Positions 50,646 to 61,559 of a stretch of DNA of 64,000 bases are shown piece after piece. A model generated the notes under the pieces. It was not told the origin of the DNA, ran no database searches, and saw only the letters and a list, made by a program, of their open reading frames with translations. The DNA comes from Bacidia rubella (Eukaryota > Ascomycota > Lecanoromycetes > Lecanorales > Ramalinaceae): positions 310,001 to 374,000 of the forward strand of contig JAVTIF010000008.1 of the NCBI GenBank assembly GCA_032158265.1. The letters run 5' to 3'. Every line of letters starts with the position of its first letter. Positions within the stretch are counted from its first letter, which is position 1. A program made the translations under genes and the position numbers.

Positions 50646-52378
50646 ATCTTAGAACTTATTTAGGGCTCAGTAAGAACCAAGAGATATAAGTATCTTAAAC
50701 GCTTCTATTAATATACTGCGTTTGCTTATACTTTTTCTATCTAAAGATACCGGAAGCTTTAATAGCTCTCAGCGGCGATAAATAGCATTCAACTATTATT
50801 AATATACAAGCATAGAAATTCAATATAATACATAATAATAAATAGAGTAAACCTTATAATATAGCTCTTTAGCTATTGATTTTAAAGGGAATAAGCTTAT
50901 TAACTAAGGGGTAAGGGGGATATTTGCGGAGCGGTAATATGACAAGCTTGTTTTAATAGTTTTAGTTTTTTAATAGTTACATTTATTGTCGAACAATATA
51001 ACTCAGTTCAAGCACAAAAAATGAATGCACTATATTTTTTCTTCGCTTCTATATTTACTATATCTAATAAGCCCCTTTTTATATATGCTATAATTCTAGA
51101 AAACATTTAGGATTAAGTTAGGCGGATTAAGCTTTAATACTTTTAACTAAGAATATCTAGTTTCCGGTATTTCAGGGGCTAGAAACAGCGGCCGCTTTGG
51201 GGCTATTAAAAGCAACTGCCTGCGCAGCGGTTTCTAGCTTCCAAAACAATGGAATATAGATACTCTATATACCCTTTAGCGGTATTAAGGAAGCCACTTT
51301 TGGCTATTCACTTAATAAAAAGGGTTAGCGGACTCGGTTCCTGCAGCTGCAAGTATACAAATGTCAAGTTTCGCGATACCCTTCTTTAAATATTTCTTTC
51401 TAAATAGTCATTCGTATTCAATATATGTTTTATAGTAACTCTAAAAAAAGCTTAAACTAAGAATTAATAAAGGGAATAAACATAATAATTGTCTGGTAAA
51501 TTGGACGAGAATCTAAGGATAGAAATTACATTATCAACGCTTCTAATCAGGAAAAATCAAAAATCAAGTTTTAAGTATTATTCTAGCGTAGAAAAATAGG
51601 CTATGCCTTTGATATTTATCTTGCGATTATATTAGAGAAACGGAAGAGTGCAAGTCATTTCTTAGTATTTTATAGATTTAGATTAAAATATAATATTCTA
51701 ATTAGATATTATTATTTATTATTCGTTTTCAAATATTTTAAGCTCCGGTTCCGGTTCTAGCGCTATTAGATTCTGGAATATTGCGCTTGTCTTACACTTA
51801 GATAGAAAGCTTGTAAGCAAGCTGACTCCCGGAAAAATGCTATTGCAACATTTATAGTTTGGAGTGTTAAGATTATCAGGATAACTACAAATATAAAACT
51901 GAAGCCTAGAAGCTGCAAAACTAGAAAAAATATGTAAATATAAAGAATCCTTCTTATCTATAGTAATCTGCTAGATAGATTATGATGTATTATAGGTTAA
52001 TTATATAATTTAACCTTGTTCTGCTTAAGGCTGCTTTTTATAGATTTTCCTTCTATAGTCACAATATATTTTATAAATAAATAAATCACCTGATATTCAG
52101 AGAGCTATCTATTCTTTACTCCATATTCAGCATCCTCAAGACCATAATTATACTTCTAAGCCGCTTTTTAGCCTGATTAAGCAGTTTTTATAAGATATTT
52201 CTCCCATAATATTGCGATAGTTTTAATTATATTTCGATTATAATTGCTTATATAAGCCATTAATAAGCTAAGTTAAGCTAGGCCAAGAAGGATATTAGCC
52301 TTCAAAAACCTCCTTTTCTGCTATTATAAGTCCCTTTATTTATCTTTTTTCCTTTTATTTAATAGCCTCCTTTTCTAT
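50646..52378. other. non-coding flank of array and chromovirus
   Basis: AT-rich, no assignable gene. It holds the fold-back at 51175-51242. A GC-richer patch at 51740-51840 reads on the minus strand as AFFRESACLQAFYLSVRQAQ, too short to assign. Confidence 0.45.
51175..51242. repeat. short GC-rich fold-back, relative of the one at 41.3 kb
   Basis: Left arm GGGGCTAGAAACAGC (from 51175) pairs with GCGGTTTCTAGCTTCC (51227-51242). The loop contains GCGGCCGC. The left arm resembles that of the fold-back at 41323 (GGCCGGAAACCGC), so both may belong to one small element family. Confidence 0.45.
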
Positions 52379-52383
52379 GTCTT

Positions 52384-52669
52384 TGTAACCGCTAGCGTTC
52401 CGCTAGCGGGAGGATTCTAGAAAGCGTAAAATGAAACAGACTATATTCATATTATATAGATTAATCATTAAAGATCTCTTAATAGTGGGTCGTGCCTACT
52501 ATTAAGTATTAGACTTGCAGAGTCTAATATAGCCTATCGCTTTCCGATAGCCCTCAGGGCCGACGCTATTAGCAGGTAGCGAGCCTTAGAGCCTTAGCCC
52601 CTGGCCTTGGCTCAGCTATAGCCGGCCATTAAGTCCGGCTCCGCCTATAGGCCGCTAACGAGCATGATA
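52384..52669 (-). repeat. 3' LTR of the chromovirus
   Basis: 286 bp, starts TGTAACC and ends CATGATA (CATGACA inferred before mutation). It contains a perfect hairpin at 52389-52409 (CCGCTAGCG, TTC, CGCTAGCGG). Compared with the other LTR I count about 38 differences, all transitions, no indels. Confidence 0.95.
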
Positions 52670-52684
52670 ATTGCCTCCCCCCTG
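52670..52684 (-). other. polypurine tract
   Basis: On the minus strand AGGGGGGAGG followed by CAAT lies directly 5' of the 3' LTR, the expected place and composition for the plus-strand primer of an LTR retrotransposon. Confidence 0.75.
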
Positions 52685-53764
52685 AGCATTAGTCTCCAGT
52701 GCAGCAGAGCGGAGCGGAATCATCTCTTAGGGCTATCAATATGCCCATTAAATGCTCATTAAAACCTCCTAAATAACCTAGTGGGAAAAAGAGAGGAAAG
52801 AGTTATTCCATAGTTAGGGCATATATGCATGCTGAAGTGAGTAATTAAGGTGAAATAAAAGTGAAATGACGGTGAAGTAATGTTATTACTATGAGTGAAT
52901 GGTGACAATGACTCCCTAGTGTAGCCGCCATATGCTATTAAAATAGTTCTTTGTTAACAGTTACTTTCTCTCCTCGTTAACTCTTAATAGCAATCTTATA
53001 TGCCTAACTTTATACTGTCAGGCTATTATTGCATGCTGATTCTCCATGGTAGCATTCTATAATCATTAGCTCCTATAACCCTGATTATTTAAAGTAAGAG
53101 CTGTCGCAATATTATTATATTTATGTTGGTTAACTGATATTTACTTAGCAGTATTAACAGCAACTATACTATTACTCCAGCAATGGAATATAAATGTGAA
53201 AGCCTTAGCGCAATTGGTCTAATAGTGATAGCGCTTATATTAATCTAAGATAGCATTAGAAGGCTTACCTTGCATAGCTTATCTTAATAAGAGGCCTTGC
53301 TCTTAAGCGAAAGAGCAGGTATACAGCCATTATGCCACAATAAAGAAGGGCCTTTCAGGGTATATCCCTATGAGAGGATCTTTGCATGCTATCGCGTTAT
53401 ATGCGCTCACCTCTTATAATATGTTAAGAGGTATCAGGATCAGGTGCAGAACCTCGCTGACCTCACTATTGCCGCTCTTGCGCAGCCTGGAATAATGCTT
53501 AATGGAAACCCTATCTCTGCGGTAATCAGCCTATCTATTTCGCGTTTGCGAAAGGATTACTAAGGCTGGCGTCGCCGCATTATACGCACCCCAGCTATGC
53601 TGGATACTCTGGCTGCGTGCCGCAAGCGGATAAATAAAGCGGTAAAGGAAGCTTCTGCCCTGTTTATAGAGAAAGAGGAGCTAGAAAAGTAGCTAGATAG
53701 GGTAAAGGAGGCGGCGAGGGAGGAGATTGTAAGGTTAAGGGCCTATGTGGCTAAGCTTAAGGCG

Positions 53765-53834
53765 GTAAGTTATTTTATTCCTATAAAGAAATATGCTTCC
53801 GCTATTGCATTGATATTATGCTAATATGACTTAG
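53765..53834 (+). other. predicted intron 1 of the antisense relic
   Basis: 70 nt: GTAAGT donor, TGCTAAT branch site at 53819-53825, acceptor CTTAG ending at 53834. Phase 0. Both flanking exons stay in the same translatable frame after removal. Confidence 0.65.
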
Positions 53835-54005
53835 AAGAGAGATAAGGAGCGCCATAATTATATAGCTGCCCTCAAGGTAAACCGTCTCTACTAGGAGGCG
53901 CAAGAGAGGCGTGTTATAGGCATTGACCCGCCCTGTTTCGTTGTTCCTGCTTGTCCTTGTAGTTATAGTAGCTATTAATAGTGGCAATAATAAGAGATTA
54001 TACTG

Positions 54006-54053
54006 GTAAGTATTTGGAAAAGGAGATTTGTATTTGCGCTAATGCACCAATAG
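54006..54053 (+). other. predicted intron 2 of the antisense relic
   Basis: GTAAGT donor at 54006, GCTAAT branch site at 54038-54043, acceptor AATAG at 54053 or GCATAG at 54060. The third exon could not be followed far. Confidence 0.4.
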
Positions 54054-54779
54054 TGCATAGAAAGATTGTGCTTTTTTTTAATAAGCACTACTTATGGGAG
54101 CATCCCTTATAGGCTCTGTTAGTTCTAAAACGTCAGAGCTGCCATTGTCGCTGTTAATTAGCCCTCTTATAACTTACTAGTTTCTTTTATTAGGTATTGT
54201 TTGCAGGCGTTAGGGCATTTAGCTTCCTTAGGATTATACTTTGGCGTCGGTCCACTGTCGCTCCTAGTCTTTAAACCAATATTATACTACTAGCCTGTTA
54301 AAAGCTTAAAACAATATTCAAGCTATTCCGACACCTAGCAGCAAGCGCATAAGCCATATTGACATTCTCTTTAGCACTCTTCTCAATAAGATCTGAATTT
54401 GATAGCAATCTATATATAGATATATCAAACCAAATCCAAATTATTTTAACTATTTTAGGGTATAAAAGCCTCTTTATAATTAAGTTCTTCTTCTTCTTTA
54501 TATACCACAACCCCCTTAAGAAGCGCTTAAGGGGCGTTTAGCTTCCTTAAGTCTGTCTCCGCCTCCGTCCGCCAGATATACTAGTGTCCTGTTAGCATAG
54601 CAACATAATCCTCACAATAAATGCAGCCTCTAGTTATAATATTGATCTTAGAAAAAGGAAAAATAATAGAAGAATATGCACATAGGGAGTTCTAAGCACT
54701 AAGCAGCAAAAGATTAGCTATATTATGTACCTTAAATATTATAATTGATTATTTATACCTGCTTCCACATGTGGTCTGT

Positions 54780-57700
54780 TATTGCTTATTAAACTCTTCT
54801 TGCAAATCTGCTGCGTTATCCATTTCCTTATTTGGCAGCCATTAATTATACTTATAGCCTTAGCCTATCTATTTAACTTTATACTAGATATCATTTTTAT
54901 TCTTAATCTGTTCTATAACCTCTTTGACCTCCTATATTTCCTTATTATTAATAAATTCAAAGGCCTGCATAAAGGCATCTGCTAGCTTATTGCATACACA
55001 ATAATAATAAGGTTCAAGCAATAAGACATAAAAGGTATTATAAATTTAATAGGTATTTGGCAGTAGCAGTCAGTATGCCTGCGCTCTAATCTTATCTTAT
55101 ACTCGGAAAAGCCTAACATATCTATATAATAGCTTCTTGCTTAGCCGCTTCTATTTGAGATTCTTAGTCGCTAATATAACTAAGTCGCCGACCTTATACT
55201 TTATTGGTTTGGCTTTTTTGTTGTATATAGTCGCGTACGCTATATTGGCGTAATCCCAATAATCTTTAAAAGAATCTCTTAAGAGCTATAGCTGTTTTAA
55301 TCGTTTATTTGCTAAGGGTATCCTCCCCTTAGTGAAGTTGTCCTTGGCTTCTTCGTAGTAGATCTCTAGGTGGTATTTATATATAGTATAAAAGGGCATA
55401 GTCTTTATGCTTAAATAATAACTATTTATGTATATATACTCTGCTAGCGGTAAAATGCCAGCCTAGTTACTTTAATACTTATTTATAAAATTTCTTAAAT
55501 AATACTTAAGCACCTAGTTTTGGCATTCTATCTGCCCATCTATTTAAAAGTAGAAGGCTGTATTTAGGCGCTTTTTAATCCTCACATAATAGCAGATAGC
55601 AGACTAGAAGTCACTTATAAAGATAAAGCCTTTATTACTTATAATACCATTAAGTATGCTATATCTTAGAACAACTTTCTTAAAAAACAGCTCTACTAGC
55701 TCTGCGCTAATAATCTTAATAGTTATTAAAATATATTAGTATATCTTAATATAATAATCAATAATTACTAGAATAGAATCATAAATGCAATTACCTCTTC
55801 TTTTAGCATGCAATAAGCCTATAATAAAGTCTATTATTAGCTCTTTTTAAGGTTTCTTTGAAAATAGCAGGGTATTTAGTTGCCTATATAGCCGGTAGTA
55901 GTGCGCCTTCATATGCTAATATATGTTATAGCTTTATATATATTCTTTTATCTCTATGTTTGTACCTAGCCAATAATATCTTCTTTTAAGGAGCTCTAGC
56001 GACTTCTTATGCCTAAAATGGCCTGCTAAGGGATTATTATAGCACTTGCTAATTAGCTTTTCTTTAATTGCTTTGTCTCCAAAGATATATAAGTAGTTGT
56101 TATGCCTAAAAAGACCTTTATTATTAAAAAACCAAGCAGAATCTTGCTTCTAACGGTTTTCCGCTGGCGCATCTCGCTTCTCTTTCACCTAGTTATCAGC
56201 GTTTTAAAGCTTTTTCAATAAGGATTTCATTGGGCGCTGAGCATCGCTGTCATATAGCTTGTCTTCTAGGTCTTTTATGTCCTTCTTAGGGATAACGACT
56301 TGAACTCTAGCTATCTCAAAGGCGGGGCCCAGCGCTACTGCGACCTCCTGCCCTTACTCTAATAGCTCGTCCAATTAAAGCGATAATTTATTCTGCAACA
56401 TTAATAGCAATATAATATTTAAGCTTAAGGCCCCTTTATAATCAAAGTGCCTTGATAGTGTATCGGCGGGGTTAATCTTACCTACTCTATAAAAAATTTC
56501 AAAGTTATATATAGCTAATTTAATAGCCTATCTAGCCTGCCTGAAATTAAAGACTTTTTGCTTTATAAACCCCCTAAAATTATTGTAGTCTAATAGTATA
56601 TTAATAATATATAGACTCTTTTATAAATAATGATGTTATTGCTTTATAGTCACTATAATAGCAAGCAGTTTTTGGTCATAAATCTTATAATTTTATTTGG
56701 CTAATATTATTTTCTAGGACTAGAAAACTACTAGATATTAGTAAAAGTCCTTATTTTACTAAGATATAATGCCCACAATAACAAAATTAGAGGCGTTAGT
56801 CTCTACTTATACTTTAGCTTTAGGGTTATAGTACTTTAATAAAAATATTAAAGTAAAAATGTTACAGAGTATGCAGAACGCTTGCGCTGCCTTATTTATC
56901 TAAATAAATAGTCCAAATTTCTTGCCGTCTTTATTCCCTTTTAATAGGCTAATGGAGGGTGCTATAATATTTAAATATTAATAGATGAATCGCCTATGAA
57001 AATTGGCAAATCCTAAGAAGACTTAGATCTCTTAGTAGCTCTTTAGTGTTAGCTATTCCTTAATAGCTTTAACCCGCTTTAGGTTTATTTATATCCTTTT
57101 AATAGAAACGATAAAGCCTAAAAATTTTACCTTAGTTATATTGAATTCGCATTTCTTTAAATTAATATATAGCTGAAACTATTATAAATATTCTAATATA
57201 TCTTTAATATACTATTTGTATTCTGCTACTATATCGCTAAAGATTAGGATATCATCTAAATAGACTATATAGGTTATATTTATTAGGCTAGTTAATGCCC
57301 TATTGATATAAGCTTAAAATATAGCCAGAACATTAACTAAACCGAATAGCATTATAAGATATTTAAAATGGCTATACTATATACGGAATGCCGTTTTCCA
57401 CTTATTATTTTTTTTAATATAGATTCGGTAATAAATGTCTTTAAGATCTAGCTTAATAAACCTCTTAGCTCCACTTAAGCAGTCTAAGGTTTTTATAATT
57501 AAGGGGAGTAAATGCTAATTCTTTATAGTTACCTTATTTAGTTTTTTATAATTAATATATAAATGTAGACCACCGTTTTTTTTTGGCATAAAAAATATTA
57601 GTATGCCTGCAGAAGAAGTTAAATAATAGATTTAACCCTTTTGAAGAGCTTTATCAAAATAGCGCCAAAGCTTCAATAGCTCTGTCGCAGACAGATTATA

Positions 57701-57900
57701 CAAAGGGCTATATAATAAATCCTTGTTAGTCAATTCAATAGTATAGTCTTTTTGCTTCAACTTAAACAGGGTACCTACTGCTTCAGTATTAAAGATATTA
57801 TTAAAATCCAAAAGGTTTTTTGGTATTTTTAGGTTTTCTTGTGCTACCGCAGCGCTATTATATGGTGAAATCAGGCTATAACATATTAAAGCGTATATAG
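54780..57900 (-). pseudogene. pol of the chromovirus: RT, RNase H, integrase, chromodomain
   Basis: Minus-strand reading in order. Reverse transcriptase at about 57480-57220: KLDLKDIYYRIYIKKNNKW, KTAFRI, and the intact catalytic block YIVYLDDILIFS (57227-57275). RNase H at 56830-56400: ETNASNFVIVG, YKIYDQKLLAI and NPADTLSR. Integrase zinc-binding region at 56090-55870: NNPLAGHFRHKKSLELLKRR then YYWLGTN, with both late Cys changed to Tyr; core with DGQIECQN near 55520; and a KYKVGDLVILATKNLK C-terminal block near 55190. Chromodomain at 54960-54784: EVKEVIEQIKNKND, YKVK, and ADLQEEFNK, with Trp and Gln codons now stops. The protease was not recognised. Stops throughout make it non-functional. 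Confidence 0.9.
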
Positions 57901-58419
57901 CTTTTCTAGGCTTTATATTCTCTTTAAATTTGGCTATATTCAGCGCTTCTAACTAGTTAAAACGCATTTTAAAGCGCTATTAAAAGAGTTCTAAGTCTAT
58001 TAATACCCTATAGTTATTTAGTATAAATATGCTAAATATTAAATCTATACTTTAGTTAATTGAATAGAAGAATATAATATATTCCTTTTTTTAACCCCAG
58101 CTATTTATGACCTAATAAGTTAGTTTAAAGGCGCTATAGCAATAAATTCCTTTTTAATTAAGCAGTTTTAGCCGCAATAAGCTAGCGGCAATAGATTCTA
58201 AATCTTATTTTATTATAAATACTTGAGAAATAAGATTGAAAGCTAATCTAATATTAATTAAAGCCATTATAAGGCGCTTATCTCTCTAGAGATCAGTCCA
58301 TCCCTTTATATAAATAAGGGTCTTTGCTTCTATTTGTCTTTCTTAGCTCGCTTTTAAGGCGATTATAAACCACTATTGTTTTTTAGCTTCTCAGCCACAG
58401 GAACAGTATTTACCCCAGT

Positions 58420-59240
58420 TTTGGGCTCAGGATAGTTCCTAGCATAATAACTAGACTTACCGCAGTTATAACAATTATTATTCTGCGGCTGGTTAAACTA
58501 TTGCTATTGCTTATTTTAAGTCTGCGCAAATTTCTGTTTGCTTTCATTTTGAGGCTGCGCATTTGCTCTGCCAGCGCTATTACCAGGTTTGTTAATTTAT
58601 TACTTTAAAGATTTTAACTTCTTTAAGCCCTTATTCTGAGAATTGCTTTGGGAGTCTGAGTGCCCAGACTATTCTATAGTCTTTTCTATTATTATGGCGT
58701 AAGCATAAAAATCCTCCTGATTTTGTAGTACTTTACCGCTATTAAGTATCTTATTTTTGAGGTTTGTTTTCAACTTAAATAGAAAGAAGTTAGCAGTAAC
58801 TTCTGGGGGCTACTTAAGGCCTAAAGCCTCCTTAACTTCTTCTAAATAGGCTTTAAAGGCTATAACTTTTTGGTCCTTCTGCTGCTCAGCTTTAGTATAC
58901 TTTTTATATATAGCAAGCCTGCGGTTAGTCAGATCTATAACCAAATTTTGAAGAAAATCCTTAAAGAAAGACTAGTTAATATCCTCCCAATTATAATACC
59001 TAATATATTAATTCTATTATATTCTAGGGTCACCTTTAAGTTCAGATTATATAAAAATAATTTTCGCATAATTAATTGCAAAATATATTGGACTTTTTAT
59101 AAAAGTATTATTATATACGCGGAACCAGCAGAGAAACTTGCCTTTGCTTTTTCTTTTATAAATAGGGATTTGTTTAGGCTTAAAGTCTTTCGCAAGGAAA
59201 AGCAAAGCTTTTAAGACTAAAGGTAATCTAATATAAACAG
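58420..59240 (-). pseudogene. gag of the chromovirus
   Basis: Capsid/nucleocapsid protein relic. The minus strand reads LTNRRLAIYKKYTKAEQQKD, IAFKAYLEEVKEALGLK, KILNSGKVLQNQEDFYAYAI, SGHSDSQSNSQNKGLKKL, then a Gln/Asn-rich tail and a nucleocapsid zinc knuckle at 58473-58432 (CYNCGKSSYYARNY). The knuckle pattern is C-x2-C-x4-H-x4-C, with the His and last Cys both changed to Tyr, the expected RIP products. The hydrophobic + frame at 58870-59214 is its shadow. Just upstream, 59241-59648 is the eroded gag N-terminus and leader; the primer binding site next to the LTR is not recognisable. Confidence 0.85.
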
Positions 59241-59648
59241 ATATAATTAGAATTAAGATTGCAGATTATGCCTATAATATATTAGCAGCACTATTAATAC
59301 CATTATTATTGTTAAAATAAAAACTTTGAAGTTAAGCCCTTAATAGGGCATTATCCTTATTAACCATATAGAGTCACAATTAGTCCTAGAGATACTATTG
59401 CTTATGCTTAGCTTATTAAAGCTAATATTTTAAGTTCTAAGAGAAAGTTTTTGAAAATAAAATGCCAGCGCTATTAAACTGCTATTACTTGTTTAATTTT
59501 ATATTAGCTTCTTAGGCAAGTTAAGCATTTTAAATATTAGATATTTCAAAGAATTATGCATTCTAAAAAGGGTTTCACCTTCAGGTAATTATGCTGTTTC
59601 GCTTTAGGCCTTCTATTTCTTAAAAGAAAAGGTTAAAGTAATTAAAAC

Positions 59649-59934
59649 TATAACCGCTAGCATTCTGCTAATAAGAAGATTCTAGAAAGCATAAAATGAA
59701 ATAGACTATATTTATATTATATAGACTAATTACTAAAGATCTTTTAATAATAAATTATGCCTACTATTAAATATTAAACTCACAGAGTCTGATATAGCTT
59801 GTTGCTTTCCGATAGCCCTCGGGGCCGACGCTATTAGCGGGTAGTAAGCCTTAGAGCCTTGGCCCCTGGCCTTAGCTCAGCTATAGCCGGCCATTAAGTC
59901 CGGCTCCGCCTACAGGCCGCTAACGAGCATAACA
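59649..59934 (-). repeat. 5' LTR of the chromovirus
   Basis: 286 bp, begins TATAACC (TGTAACC before mutation) and ends CATAACA, followed by the GTCTT duplication. More T and A than the other LTR in its left half, almost identical in its GC-rich right half. Confidence 0.95.
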
Positions 59935-59991
59935 GTCTTCTTTTTCTATTAGTATTAAAGACTGACATTCATTAAATATTATAATAATACT

Positions 59992-60342
59992 TCAGTTACA
60001 TATAATTAAAGCCACACCATCCATTGCTGAGAGACTGTGTTTTAGTATTTGCACACTATACATATAGATATTTTGGCTTTCTATAGATATTATATTGCTG
60101 CTAAGCTTATTTGCTTGTAAGGTTCTTGTAGCAATTAACTTAACAATATCGGCAATAAAGCTAGAATTATATATATATTTTTTTATAATGTGTTTATTAA
60201 TAAAATCCCGATTGTTTAAGGATTTACATTCATAGAGAATAGCTGATTCAATATATATATGCGTATCTTGCCAAATAACAGAAGTATCTATAATATATAT
60301 AAATAGTATTATAGTGTCAGAGCTATAGTATTTAGAATTGTC
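59992..60342 (-). pseudogene. unidentified open coding stretch, 116 codons
   Basis: The minus strand is open from just after a TAG at 60345 to a TGA at 59992, without an early ATG. Readable parts are YYSSDTIILFIYIIDTSVIW, ESAILYECKSLNNRDFINKH, SSFIADIVKLIATRTLQANK, and KHSLSAMDGVALIICN at the end. An undisturbed 116-codon frame is unusual here, and the composition is protein-like. It is probably the C-terminal exon of a gene starting further right. Family unknown. Confidence 0.45.
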
Positions 60343-60849
60343 CTAAATAAAATTAGAGAATCAATTTCCTTAAGTTATATATTTGGCCTCTATAAGATAT
60401 ATTGCTTTAAAGCTCCGAAAATACTAACAAAATTTAGTTTAGATTCTATAAAAGGGCAAATTAATACCTATTAAATTGAAGTTATTAGCAATATAGAAGC
60501 TAATAAGAATAGTAGCGAAGAATATAGTGACTTTGGTAAGTTCTTGGCATTATTAAGTTATATTAATAAACTATATTAGATGCTATAATTTTTCTACGAA
60601 TTGCCAGTTTTTACAATGCTAAAGGCATCCCAATTAATATCTTTAAGTAAGGATATGACGCTCTAAATTAATAATATTGATATAGATTACCTAACGCAGG
60701 AACAATCTACAAGCTTAAGGCCATCGGAGGCTTATGGTGTTCTTTAAAACCAATATACAGCAGTCCGCGCTAAAAGAGCCATTATAATATAGTTAAAGTA
60801 CAAGGGGCTAATAAGCTTAAAGCGATAAGAAACTTGTTCTGGTCTTTTT
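60343..60849. other. no assignable gene
   Basis: AT-rich region between two oppositely oriented relics. Short readable stretches on both strands, nothing recognised. Confidence 0.4.
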
Positions 60850-61559
60850 TACGCCTCTCTAAAGCTATTTAAGCAGTCCAGCGGCTATCTCTAGCGGCTC
60901 AAGCGCTAGAGGGAAATAATTGTATTATATGGATCTATAATCTAGTTTACCTTTTTCTATGGTTAAAGCTCATAATGGATCCGGAACGAAAATAATAACT
61001 CAAGATAGCCATATATATTATATATAAAGGCTTCGAAGCGATTAATAATTAAAGATCTCTATAGAACTAAAGCTAATATAATCAGTTTATTAGCTATGTT
61101 GAATCGCTAAAGAGCTTTATAAAAAAATATAAAATTAAAAATACTAAGCTCTTAAATACGAATGCATAAACTGCGGTATATCTGGACGTATATAGGCTAT
61201 ACGAGAAAGCAGCAACGTCAGATAAGCAGATATTAAAGCAAAAGAAAGATATTTTAAATAAGCAGTATTTATCGATATTAACGAGTATAAATAATTTTGC
61301 AAAGGTATTAAAGAGTTAAAGCAAATATAAAAAAACTAAAATGCTAAAGATATAAGTAATAAAAACGAGAAAGAATATCTTGGGCGTAGAGTATCCTGAT
61401 ATATTGATTATTATATATAATCTTGTATATATATAAAAGTCTTAAAGCCGCAATGAAAAAGCTATTTCTCCAATAAAAAATTGCTTCAAGCTAAAGATTT
61501 ATATTTTTAGCCTAAAGCATCTAGATATAAAGACCTCGCTAGAAACCCTGCATAAATAG
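60850..61559 (+). pseudogene. TPR tail of a fungal NLR-type protein, RIP-inactivated
   Basis: One + frame from about 60850 to the TAG at 61557. The first part reads FWSFLRLSKAI, LSLAAQALEGNN and MDPERK. From 61155 it shows degenerate kinesin-light-chain-like tetratricopeptide repeats: YRLYEKAATSDKQILK, KKDIL, LTSINNFAKVLKS; then VIKTRKNILGVEYPDIL, NLVYI, RNEKAISPIKNCFKLKIYIF and LKHLDIKTSLETLHK. The LG-x-EHPDTL, NLA and GPKHPDT motifs typical of fungal NB-ARC/NACHT-TPR receptors are visible after allowing for His-to-Tyr and Pro-to-Leu changes. These cytosolic receptors act in non-self recognition. The nucleotide-binding domain was not found, so it is truncated or too eroded. Confidence 0.75.

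Larger units (their letters stand above)
53330..54060 (+). pseudogene. antisense intron-containing coding relic inside the chromovirus
   Basis: Opposite in sense to gag-pol. Exon 1 (about 53330-53764) reads PYERIFACYRVICAHLL, YVKRYQDQVQNLADLTIAAL, QPGIMLNGNPISAVISLS, RLRKDY, DTLAACRKRINKAVKEASAL, then IEKEELEK and LDRVKEAAREEIVRLR, with only three stops (TAA, TAA, TAG). The end is a strong coiled coil. A textbook fungal intron follows (53765-53834). Exon 2 (53835-54005) continues in phase: RDKERHNYIAALKVNRLY, EAQERRVIGIDPPCFVVPA. A second GTAAGT intron starts at 54006. The segment is GC-richer and less mutated than pol. I do not recognise the protein. It could be a native antisense ORF of this element family or a captured host gene. 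Confidence 0.6.
52384..59934 (-). mobile_element. complete Ty3/gypsy chromovirus retrotransposon, RIP-mutated
   Basis: A 7551-bp LTR retrotransposon bounded by two 286-bp LTRs (52384-52669 and 59649-59934) and flanked by the identical 5-bp GTCTT at 52379-52383 and 59935-59939. Coding order on the minus strand is gag, reverse transcriptase, RNase H, integrase, chromodomain, which defines a chromovirus-type Ty3/gypsy element. The chromodomain of such elements steers integration to heterochromatin. All frames carry RIP-type stops, so the element is dead. Between the chromodomain and the 3' LTR lies 2.1 kb of extra DNA with an oppositely oriented, intron-bearing coding relic. Confidence 0.95.

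Noticed and set aside
53190..53280. tRNA-like sequence with a D-arm-like AGCGCAATTGGTCTAATAG and pairing AAGCCTT/AAGGCTT ends
   Set aside because: No T-arm GGTTCGA motif, no proper anticodon loop with T33, and the spacing is wrong for a tRNA. Most likely chance pairing within the retrotransposon.
54298..54541. Two overlapping 60-70 codon frames on opposite strands
   Set aside because: Non-coding spacer of the chromovirus between the chromodomain and the antisense relic. Neither frame has motif support or continuity.
58870..59214. 114-codon hydrophobic + strand frame
   Set aside because: It is the antisense shadow of the chromovirus gag, which reads convincingly on the minus strand.
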